A stretch of DNA of 5,412 nt from contig CAMPKL010000291.1 in NCBI GenBank assembly GCA_946887065.1, forward strand, positions 1 to 5,412. Reading direction: 5' to 3'. Position 1 is the first letter of the stretch. Every line of letters starts with the position of its first letter. The translations under genes and the position numbers were made by a program. Positions 1-5,412 of the stretch are shown here, one piece after another. Under the pieces are notes generated by a model, which saw nothing but the letters and a program-made list of their open reading frames with translations, had not been told where the DNA came from and did no database searches. This stretch comes from an uncultured Bryobacterales bacterium. Its GTDB lineage: Bacteria; Acidobacteriota; Terriglobia; Bryobacterales; UBA6623.

Positions 1-2
1 AG

Positions 3-233
3 GCGGTCGTCTACGTCTCGCGAGACGCGGAGGACGGCGTATGGCAGTTCCATGGCGAGAGTATGTCTGGCGGAGAGCCGCCGGTCATCTCTTGCTTCCA
101 TCACGTTGTCGATGCCGATCCCAGCATCAAGGCGATTGCAGACTTGCCGCTCGGATGGTGGGCTGAGCGGTCCGGGCCCAACGAGCCCTGGGTAAGGTAT
201 CAGCACGAGCCGGATTCGGGCGAAGATTTGTAA
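3..233 (+). CDS. C-terminal part of a small conserved hypothetical protein (5' end outside window)
   Basis: An open frame runs from the left edge to a TAA at 231-233 and encodes 76 residues with no start inside the window that needs to be preferred. The sequence reads like a real protein: VYVSRD at residues 3-8, DGVWQF at 11-16, a CFHHVVDADP stretch at 31-40 and DLPLGWWAER at 47-56, followed by a hydrophilic tail. This pattern (RD..DG.WQF, then DP, then DLP.GW.A.R) resembles small uncharacterised bacterial proteins I have seen before, but I cannot name the family with confidence. There is no signal peptide or membrane segment in the visible part. It is the only plus-strand gene here and converges on the nuclease-like gene, whose stop lies 37 bases away. 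Function unknown; the reading frame itself is fairly secure because of the conserved-looking aromatic and charged pattern. Confidence 0.72.
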   Translation, partial: AVVYVSRDAEDGVWQFHGESMSGGEPPVISCFHHVVDADPSIKAIADLPLGWWAERSGPNEPWVRYQHEPDSGEDL

Positions 234-234
234 A

Positions 235-269
235 AAGGAAGCTGTCCCATCCGCCCCCCGCTTTTCCTT
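235..269. terminator. Possible weak bidirectional terminator between convergent genes
   Basis: The short gap between two convergent genes holds an imperfect inverted repeat. AAGGAA at 235-240 pairs with TTCCTT at 264-269, and the next inner GC (241-242) can pair with GC (260-261) if two T residues bulge out. The loop is long and C-rich. An A run (232-236) lies on the left and a short T run (262-265) on the right, so it could serve transcripts from either side. The stem is short, so this is only suggestive. Confidence 0.25.
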
Positions 270-270
270 G

Positions 271-1509
271 CTACTCGGCGATCGGGACGTCGAACAGCAT
301 CGTGTGGATCTGAATCTCTCGGCCAGGGTCCGATTCCTTAACGAAGAAATACCGTCCTTCACCGTCAGCGTCGGGCGTGATGGTCTTACGCCATTCGGGC
401 CGAGCTTCCATAATTTCGTGCATCTTGTCTTTGACGGCTGAGGAATCTTTCTGACGGTTGAAGACTAGTAGAGCGCACTTGGAGTCGCGCCACGACAAGT
501 AGGCCAACACCTGATCAATCGCGTCGCTGAACGAATGGGGGCCTCGCCAGAACTTGCACTCCGCGATAAAGATGTTCCGGTTGTCGACCCGGATCAAGAT
601 ATCTGTCTTGCCGACTGAGTTGAACGTCTCCCCAGTGGCTAGCCCCTCATAGTGCCCGTTGAGCTGCAGTAGAAAATGCGTTCGAATCGCCTCTTCGTCC
701 AAGGATGCGAATGAGTTTGGGCTCCGCTCGATGACCAGCGCCATGCTCCTGACGACGCCGAGGATGTGTTCAAACTCCTCCTGGTCGAGCACGGGTTCAG
801 GAGCAAATTCTTCTTCTGCCACAGCTGGACGTTTGACGGGCGTCTTACGCCTAGTAGTTGGAGCTACGAACGTCGCCGGTTCCGACAATGGCTTGATCGG
901 TATGCCTAGACTTGCGACTGCTCCAACTGCCATTTCGGCTTTTTTCCGCTTCCGCTGGAGAGCCAATCGAACCGCCTGCGGCGCATCGCTGTTGTGCTGC
1001 GCGACGTTCTCAGCAAGCCAGTCTACGGCCTGCGACAACGATTGTATTGTTTGATCAATCTGTGTCTTGAGCTGCTCCGGCTCCGGAGAATCATCTGGGA
1101 ACTCTATTTGGAAGACCACCGCATCCTCGCGGACGTCAAGTTTGGGGTACCCGCCTGTCGAGAATATCGAAGGCCTAATACGCCACAAGCTCGCCTCGCC
1201 GGAGTACGGGACAGCGATGTACAGTCGTGTCCCTTTCACGGCGATCGGTCCGTCACCAAACCCTCCGCGCCTGAAATCCCCAGAAACGTCGAGTTGGATC
1301 CCCTCCTGTCGCTCGATATGGTGAGCGTTCGAGTCAAGAACTAGTGGGTCAAGCATGACCTCCGAAACGTAATACTGTTCGAGTTCAGAGGCGGACGCTT
1401 TTAGTACGTAGTCGTTCTCAAGCGCCTCGATCTCAGCGATAGCCCTATCAGTAATGTTCTTGAAGCTGCTATACGAATCGCCGTCGCGAAATGGACGAAG
1501 GAGAGGCAT
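271..1509 (-). CDS. Protein with C-terminal PD-(D/E)XK nuclease-like domain and uncharacterised N-terminal domain
   Basis: This 412-residue soluble protein appears to have three parts. Residues 1 to about 140 form a mixed alpha/beta domain I do not recognise. Residues 141-195 are helical and charged, ending in a KRKK cluster (187-190), followed by a proline- and charge-rich linker to about 245. The rest has the layout of a restriction-endonuclease-like fold: acidic helix residues E272/E273, then GKTDIL with D303, then a beta strand ending in the E317-C-K319 triad, then Q333 and Y337 in a following helix. D...ExK is the metal-binding catalytic pattern of PD-(D/E)XK enzymes, and a Q in the next helix is seen in Mrr-like members. 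DNA or RNA cleavage is therefore possible; the target is unknown. The ATG at 1507-1509 has a weak AGG 8 bases upstream (1518-1520). It follows metG on the same strand by 76 bases and has lower GC than metG. No partner methyltransferase or helicase is visible. The gene is secure; the fold is inferred from motifs only. Confidence 0.85.
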   Translation of the reverse strand: MPLLRPFRDGDSYSSFKNITDRAIAEIEALENDYVLKASASELEQYYVSEVMLDPLVLDSNAHHIERQEGIQLDVSGDFRRGGFGDGPIAVKGTRLYIAVPYSGEASLWRIRPSIFSTGGYPKLDVREDAVVFQIEFPDDSPEPEQLKTQIDQTIQSLSQAVDWLAENVAQHNSDAPQAVRLALQRKRKKAEMAVGAVASLGIPIKPLSEPATFVAPTTRRKTPVKRPAVAEEEFAPEPVLDQEEFEHILGVVRSMALVIERSPNSFASLDEEAIRTHFLLQLNGHYEGLATGETFNSVGKTDILIRVDNRNIFIAECKFWRGPHSFSDAIDQVLAYLSWRDSKCALLVFNRQKDSSAVKDKMHEIMEARPEWRKTITPDADGEGRYFFVKESDPGREIQIHTMLFDVPIAE

Positions 1510-1585
1510 ACAACTGACCTATCGCTATTTTGCACCACTCATTGATCCAAGGAACGCGACGCGGGCAGTTATGGACGACGGACCG

Positions 1586-3556
1586 TTACCCCAAGCGCGC
1601 GCCGATGGGGGCGTCTTCGAGAAAGCTCACCAAGAACGGGTGGCGCGTGGCGTCGCTGGCGGCGATGATCATGCCTTGGCTGTCGATGCCGCGCATCTTG
1701 CGGGGCTTCAGGTTGGCGACGATGGCGACTTTGCGGCCGACCAGTTTCTCGGGGTCGTAGACGCCGGCGATGCCGGCGCAGATGGAGCGCGGTTCGGCTT
1801 CGCCTATGTCGATAGTTAGATGCAGCAGCTTGTCGGCGTCGGGGTGTTTTCTTGCCGCGACGACGAGGCCGACGCGCATGTCGACTTTGAAGAAGTCGTC
1901 GATTTGGATCTCGGGAGTGTCGATGACGATGGCTTCTTTCTTGGGCGCTTCCTCTTCGGCGGGCGCGGGCTTGCCGAGGACTTCGGCTTGTTCCTTGAGG
2001 ACTTCTTTTTCGAGATCTGCCATCTTATTCACCGTCTGTTCCACGTCGAGGCGCGGGAAGAGCGCTTCGGTTTCTGAAAACTTCGTGCCGCCTCGGAGGC
2101 CGCCCCATTTCAATTCGTTTAGTTGCTGTTTCGCCAGTTCGCCGCTTTGGCCGAGCGTCTTCCAGATGACCGGCATCGACTCGGGCAGCACCGGGTAAGC
2201 GAGTACGCAAGCGATGCGCAGGACTTCAGCAGCGTTGTAGAGCGTCGCCGCGAGTTTGGCTTTTGTTTCGTCGTCTTCGGCCTTAGCGAGAACCCAGGGC
2301 TTCTGCTCGACCAGGTAACGGTCGACGGCGCCGAGGAAGGCCCAGAGCGTTTCGAGCGCCTTCGAGAACTGGAACTTCTCGTAATATCCGATGACTTGCG
2401 GGATGACTTCGGCTGCTTTGGCAGCGAGGCCGGAGTCGTCCGACGCGGGCGCGGAGGGCACGGCGCCGTCTGCGTAGCGGTGCACCATGGTGACGGTACG
2501 GCTGAGCAGGTTGCCGATGCCGTTAGCTAAGTCGGAGTTGTAGCGCCCGACCAAGGCGTCGTAGGAGAAGTTGCCGTCGGCGCCGAAGACGATTTCGCGC
2601 AGCAGGTAGTAGCGCAATCCGTCGGCGCCCATGGCTAGACGGATGGGCTTGGAGCGCACGATGTTTCCCTTGGACTTGGACATCTTCTCTTCTTGGAAGA
2701 TGAGCCAGCCGTGGGCGTAGATCTTCTTGGGCAGCGGCAGTCCGGCGGCCATCAGAAACGCGGGCCAGTAGACGGCGTGGAAGCGCAGGATTTCCTTGCC
2801 GACCATGTGGACTTGGGCGGGCCAGAGCTCTTCCCACTGCTTTTCGCGCTCCGGGTCGCCGAAGCCGATGGCGGACATGTATGTCGTCAGCGCGTCGAAC
2901 CAGACGTAGAAGACGTGCTCGGGGTCGTCGGGTACGGGGATGCCCCACTTGAGACTGGAGCGCGAGATGGAGAGATCCTTGAGGCCGCCTTCGACAAAGG
3001 CGAGAACTTCGTTGCGTCGTGACTCGGGTTCAATGAAGCCGGGGTTGTCGCGGTAGAGCTGCAGCAGCTTGTCTTGATATTCGGAGAGCTTAAAGAAGTA
3101 ATTTTCCTCAGTGATCTCGACGACCTTCGAGGGGTCGAGCGCGGCGGCTTCTTCTTCGGTGATGAAGGCCTCGTCGGTGACCGAGTACTTGCCGGTGTAG
3201 GAGGACTTGTAGATCGCTCCGGCATCCTTGCAGAGCTTGAAAATCTTCTGGACGGCGGCGGCGTGTTTGGGGTCGGTGGTGCGGCGGTAAAAGTCGTAGT
3301 CGACGTTGAGGTCGTCCCACTCGGAGCGGAAGGCGGCGGAGACGCGGTCGGTGAACTCCTGCGGCGTCCAACCGGCGGCGTTGGCGGACTGCTCGACCTT
3401 TTGGCCGTGCTCGTCGGTGCCGGTGGTGAGAAAGGCCTCGTCCCCCATCATCCGCCGGAACTTTTTGACCGTGTCGGAGACTAGCGTCGTGTAGGCGTGG
3501 CCGATGTGCGGCGTCGCGTTGACGTAGTAGATGGGCGTGGTGAGGTAGTATTTCAT
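1586..3556 (-). CDS. metG: Methionyl-tRNA synthetase with C-terminal tRNA-binding domain
   Basis: This cytoplasmic enzyme charges tRNA-Met with methionine using ATP. The start chosen is the ATG at 3554-3556, giving 656 residues and the usual MKYYLTTPIYYVN opening; the frame is open to a TTG six bases upstream, which is less likely, and no strong Shine-Dalgarno sequence is visible. The class I signature HIGH is at residues 17-20 and KMSKS at 291-295. The Rossmann catalytic domain spans about 1-350 with the connective peptide near 116-155, the anticodon-binding helical domain covers about 350-500, an acidic linker runs about 503-550, and an EMAP/Trbp111-like OB-fold tRNA-binding domain covers about 551-656 (FFKVDMRVG, HPDADKLLHL, NLKPRKMRG). 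The connective peptide lacks the zinc-binding cysteines; the only cysteines in the whole protein are C109, C450 and C593. Length and domain order match the form found in many bacteria. It is complete and looks functional. Confidence 0.98.
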   Translation of the reverse strand: MKYYLTTPIYYVNATPHIGHAYTTLVSDTVKKFRRMMGDEAFLTTGTDEHGQKVEQSANAAGWTPQEFTDRVSAAFRSEWDDLNVDYDFYRRTTDPKHAAAVQKIFKLCKDAGAIYKSSYTGKYSVTDEAFITEEEAAALDPSKVVEITEENYFFKLSEYQDKLLQLYRDNPGFIEPESRRNEVLAFVEGGLKDLSISRSSLKWGIPVPDDPEHVFYVWFDALTTYMSAIGFGDPEREKQWEELWPAQVHMVGKEILRFHAVYWPAFLMAAGLPLPKKIYAHGWLIFQEEKMSKSKGNIVRSKPIRLAMGADGLRYYLLREIVFGADGNFSYDALVGRYNSDLANGIGNLLSRTVTMVHRYADGAVPSAPASDDSGLAAKAAEVIPQVIGYYEKFQFSKALETLWAFLGAVDRYLVEQKPWVLAKAEDDETKAKLAATLYNAAEVLRIACVLAYPVLPESMPVIWKTLGQSGELAKQQLNELKWGGLRGGTKFSETEALFPRLDVEQTVNKMADLEKEVLKEQAEVLGKPAPAEEEAPKKEAIVIDTPEIQIDDFFKVDMRVGLVVAARKHPDADKLLHLTIDIGEAEPRSICAGIAGVYDPEKLVGRKVAIVANLKPRKMRGIDSQGMIIAASDATRHPFLVSFLEDAPIGARLG

Positions 3557-3598
3557 GGGCAAGGTGTAAATGGGTTCGGATCGGGCTGGCGGTCTTCG

Positions 3599-4501
3599 CT
3601 ACGCGTCATCAGGTTCCTCGACTTCGTGGGCACTTGTCACGTACCTGGCAGACAGATTCTTGAGAGCTCGATTCTTTTGTCGCAGGGACTGAAGTGCGGG
3701 CAGCAACTCCCTGGAGTATCTAGCTGTCTCGACTTTCTTGCCTGCTTCATCTCTGGCAAGTAGCGAAATATCACTCTCGGATTCGTCTAGTCTCGTAGTT
3801 CTTTGAAAGAGATCCTCTGCTTGATCTAGGTCTGGCTTCAGCAAGTCACGCACCTGTTGGTTGAGTGCACCGAGAACCTCGACATATCGCCTGATCGCCT
3901 TAACGACGTCTACTTTCCCTTCAGTGTCCGGTAGAACACTGCGGTTGCGGCGATCATTGCGGAGACGTTCCCCCTCGATACTGATACCTAAGCTATAGGC
4001 CAGTCGCGCAACGTCGCCGACACTGTTGTTCTTCATCCTCCAGGTGACCTGGTGGGGATCAAAGTCCCTGTGAACCATGAAGTTTCGGATGCTTCGCCCC
4101 ATGCGGTAGTCTGCCTTGTCCTGAACGCCCCGCTTGATCCGACTCAGTTTCTCGGCGAGTGTTGGATACTCTTTGAGTTCAAGCTGATCGAAATATACGC
4201 CGCCAGCAGAAAGCGTGTTCATGATTCGGCGGCTCAGGGTAAGTCCTTTTCGTATAAAGGTTGCCCAGGAGTGATCCATGAAAAGCATGTGGCCCAGGGA
4301 CGCCTTTAGCAGCTCCTGTTCAAACTCAAAATAGTTCTCGACGACCTGATCAAAACCCCGCTCTATCCTCAACGCCACCCTGATCAACCTGACGCTGCCG
4401 ATAAGTTCGTCGAACTCGTCGCGCGTGAGATTGAACCATTTCTCGCCTAGCTGCAGCCCGTGCGTCACCTCGTCGGGTATGTCCGTCGTCCCCTTAAGCA
4501 T
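3599..4501 (-). CDS. Helical hypothetical protein with HEPN-like RNxxxH motif
   Basis: This 300-residue protein is predicted by eye to be almost wholly helical and soluble, with no signal peptide or membrane segment. Amphipathic helices cover about 27-98. Residues 139-144 read RNFMVH, which fits the Rx4-6H catalytic motif of HEPN ribonucleases with the usual polar residue (N) after the arginine; it sits at the end of a helix in MGRSIRNFMVHRD, as in HEPN proteins. Helices with charged faces follow at about 195-290. HEPN proteins often act as RNA-cleaving toxins or defence effectors, but some are inactive, so activity here is inference. No antitoxin such as a MNT nucleotidyltransferase is adjacent. 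The ATG overlaps the end of larC by 8 bases, so it may be translationally coupled to it, and no clear Shine-Dalgarno sequence precedes it. The stop is 42 bases before metG. A 60-base sample is 52% GC, below its neighbours. The frame is well supported; the family is a motif-based guess. Confidence 0.82.
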   Translation of the reverse strand: MLKGTTDIPDEVTHGLQLGEKWFNLTRDEFDELIGSVRLIRVALRIERGFDQVVENYFEFEQELLKASLGHMLFMDHSWATFIRKGLTLSRRIMNTLSAGGVYFDQLELKEYPTLAEKLSRIKRGVQDKADYRMGRSIRNFMVHRDFDPHQVTWRMKNNSVGDVARLAYSLGISIEGERLRNDRRNRSVLPDTEGKVDVVKAIRRYVEVLGALNQQVRDLLKPDLDQAEDLFQRTTRLDESESDISLLARDEAGKKVETARYSRELLPALQSLRQKNRALKNLSARYVTSAHEVEEPDDA

Positions 4502-5201
4502 GATCTAGTCTGCTCGCGGCGGCGATCACGTCCTTGAGCGGGACGCCTTTTTCGAGGGCGAGTTTTTTGCAGTCTTCGTACTCGGGCGTGACGGTTTTGA
4601 TGTTGCCGTTTTGCGAGGCGATTTTTAGCCGGACTTCGCCGTAGGGCGTTTGGACCGTTTTCCATTCCCGTTCGAGGACGCGGCGTTGGGCCGGGTACAT
4701 GCGGAGGCCGAGAGTTGTTGTCTCGGTGAAGACGAGGTCGGCGAGGGCTTCGCGGTTTTCGAGCGAGGCGAGGACGGTGAGGGTGTAGCCGGGCCGGTCC
4801 TTTTTCATGAAGACCGGCGTGAGCGTGGCGTCGAGGGCGCCGACTTCGTGGAAGTGGACTTTTTCGATGTCGACGCCGTGAACGCCGGCTTCGGCCTCGC
4901 CTAGGCGGCGGAAGATGCGGATGGCAGTCTGCTTGATCGGCTCGTCGAGCGTGCTTTCGTTGATGATTTTCTCGATGGTGGTCAACGAGCGGTGGTGGTG
5001 GTCGTGGCCGACGGCGACCTTGAAGTCGGTGCCGGTGATGCCTTTGCGTTTGCAGGGTTCGGCGGACAGGGTGACCTCTTTGAGACCCAGTTTGGCGATC
5101 TCGGAGTCGAGGGTTTCAAAGGGGAGGCCGGCGTCGAGCAAGGCTCCGACGAGCATGTCTCCGGCGATGCCGGAGAAGCAATCGAGATAAGCGACTTTCA
5201 C
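4494..5201 (-). CDS. larC: Nickel-pincer cofactor biosynthesis protein LarC, internally shortened (DUF111 family)
   Basis: LarC inserts nickel into the pincer nucleotide cofactor used by lactate racemase and relatives, in a CTP-dependent reaction. The N-terminal signature MKVAYLDCFSGIAGDM starts the protein, a histidine-rich stretch HDHHH lies at 66-70, and VHFHEVGA at 115-122 is the normal end of the N-terminal conserved block. Then the sequence jumps directly to LTPVFMKKDRPG (127-138), TTTLGLR (161-167) and PEYEDC (206-211), which belong to the C-terminal domain. Full family members are about 390-430 residues; this one is 235, so roughly 160-190 residues, including the NLDDM region, are missing and the frame is kept. 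The GTG at 5199-5201 is chosen because it opens the conserved N-terminus and has an AGG seven bases upstream. It lies 14 bases after a pgeF-like gene and overlaps the next gene by 8 bases. Whether the shortened protein works is doubtful; it could be a decaying gene, a domain-reduced form or an assembly error. Confidence 0.88.
   Translation of the reverse strand: MKVAYLDCFSGIAGDMLVGALLDAGLPFETLDSEIAKLGLKEVTLSAEPCKRKGITGTDFKVAVGHDHHHRSLTTIEKIINESTLDEPIKQTAIRIFRRLGEAEAGVHGVDIEKVHFHEVGALDATLTPVFMKKDRPGYTLTVLASLENREALADLVFTETTTLGLRMYPAQRRVLEREWKTVQTPYGEVRLKIASQNGNIKTVTPEYEDCKKLALEKGVPLKDVIAAASRLDHA
4830..4841 (-). other. Junction of the internal larC deletion (GALD codons)
   Basis: Residues 121-124 of the shortened LarC read GALD. 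In typical LarC proteins the N-terminal block continues HEVGAVDSI, whereas a separate C-terminal block reads GALDxFLTPxxMKK. The join here lies where both blocks would have near-identical coding sequence (GGCGCC then CTCGAC or GTCGAC), which is what a recombination between short direct repeats, or an assembly collapse, would leave. Placement is by comparison with remembered family sequences, so it is good only to a few codons. Confidence 0.6.
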
Positions 5202-5208
5202 GGGGATA

Positions 5209-5213
5209 CCTGG
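5209..5213 (-). promoter_or_regulatory. Ribosome-binding site supporting the GTG start of larC
   Basis: On the minus strand CCAGG (5213-5209) lies 7 bases before the GTG at 5201-5199. The short AGG core is only a weak match to the Shine-Dalgarno consensus, but its spacing is right and it falls in the 14-base gap after the upstream stop codon, so it supports the GTG as the larC start. Confidence 0.45.
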
Positions 5214-5215
5214 AA

Positions 5216-5410
5216 TTAGCTATTGTCGCGCAGACCGATGACGGCGAGCATGCGGCCGGCGTCGGCGGAGCGGCGATAGGAGTAGAACCAGTCTTCGCGG
5301 GTGTAGGTGCAGAGGTTGGCGGCGTGGATGGCGCGGCCTGGGACGCCTGCATCTTGCAGTTGCAGCCGGTTGGCGGCGGCGAGATCGAGGAAAGGCCGCG
5401 GCTTGCCTTG
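5216..5410 (-). CDS. pgeF: C-terminal end of YfiH/PgeF family protein (polyphenol oxidase, peptidoglycan editing factor); N-terminus outside window
   Basis: The last 64 codons of this gene are read from the right edge to TAA at 5216-5218. The tail is diagnostic of the YfiH/YlmD/LACC1 family (Pfam Cu-oxidase_4): FLDLAAANRLQLQDAGV at residues 7-23, then NLCTYTRED at 32-40, FYSYRRS at 42-48, and the terminal GRMLAVIGLR at 52-61. Members have been described as copper- or zinc-dependent polyphenol oxidases, as purine nucleoside hydrolase/phosphorylase enzymes, and in Escherichia coli as the peptidoglycan editing factor PgeF, which guards against misincorporated amino acids in wall precursors; which activity applies here cannot be told. 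Most of the protein lies outside the window, so intactness is unknown. It is followed after 14 bases by larC on the same strand, consistent with one operon. Confidence 0.92.
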   Translation of the reverse strand, partial: QGKPRPFLDLAAANRLQLQDAGVPGRAIHAANLCTYTREDWFYSYRRSADAGRMLAVIGLRDNS

Positions 5411-5412
5411 AA

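Noticed and set aside
659..1344. Overlapping plus-strand open frames opposite the nuclease-like gene
   Set aside because: Their products are low in recognisable structure and the minus-strand frame gives a coherent protein with catalytic motifs across the same bases.
1510..1585. Promoter or terminator between metG and the nuclease-like gene
   Set aside because: A TTGGAT on the minus strand resembles a -35 box, but no acceptable -10 element lies at the right spacing, and no hairpin with a T run was found after metG. The gap could still hold a promoter that does not fit the consensus.
3074..3484. Plus-strand open frame of 136 residues opposite metG
   Set aside because: It is antisense to the strongly supported metG frame, is glycine/valine-rich as expected from codon-bias mirroring in GC-rich DNA, and shows no family motifs. 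The other plus-strand frames over metG (for example 1770-2198, 2123-2530, 2693-3022) fail for the same reason.
3557..3562. TTG start two codons upstream of the metG ATG
   Set aside because: The ATG gives the usual family N-terminus (MKYYLTTPIYY) and the TTG has no better ribosome-binding site.
4986..5010. Short GGT/GGTGGT repeat-like run on the plus strand
   Set aside because: It encodes the histidine-rich HDHHH loop of LarC, a normal feature of the family, so it is not a separate repeat element.
4992..5219. Plus-strand frame opposite the larC start
   Set aside because: It lies antisense to the conserved LarC N-terminus and is a glycine-rich mirror of it.
5116..5352. Minus-strand frame of 78 residues spanning the pgeF-larC boundary
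   Set aside because: It is proline/threonine/arginine-rich low-complexity sequence, out of frame with both the PgeF tail and the LarC start, which are each recognisable.

Overview
The window reads as a bacterial chromosome segment with a compact, mostly minus-strand gene order. Genes met along the minus strand, from the right edge leftward, are: the C-terminal end of a YfiH/PgeF (multicopper polyphenol oxidase-like) protein; larC, the nickel-pincer cofactor synthesis gene, present only as an internally shortened copy; a 300-residue helical protein with a HEPN-like RNxxxH motif; metG (methionyl-tRNA synthetase with a C-terminal tRNA-binding domain); and a 412-residue protein with a C-terminal PD-(D/E)XK nuclease-like domain. 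At the left edge the tail of one small plus-strand gene converges on the nuclease-like gene. No RNA gene, insertion sequence, CRISPR array or long repeat was seen.

The pgeF, larC and metG parts are GC-rich (60-base hand counts of 65-67% in metG and larC) and their proteins look like those of an acidobacterium (Solibacter-like) or another GC-rich soil bacterium; this is an impression from protein style, not a search result. The HEPN-like gene and the nuclease-like gene are lower in GC in the samples counted (52-58%), so the region looks like a housekeeping backbone with two accessory genes placed on either side of metG.

The pgeF end, larC and the HEPN-like gene are tightly packed: 14 bases separate pgeF from larC, larC and the HEPN-like gene overlap by 8 bases, and 42 bases lie before the metG ATG. 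They could share a transcript. The nuclease-like gene follows metG after about 76 bases and has its own weak ribosome-binding site.

The points most worth a second look are (1) the larC gene, in which the normal middle of about 160-190 residues is missing and the two conserved ends are joined in frame at a GALD-type sequence; (2) the HEPN-motif protein wedged between larC and metG; and (3) the two-part protein carrying the nuclease-like domain. A link between the last two is conjecture. I did not find a clear multi-gene undescribed system.
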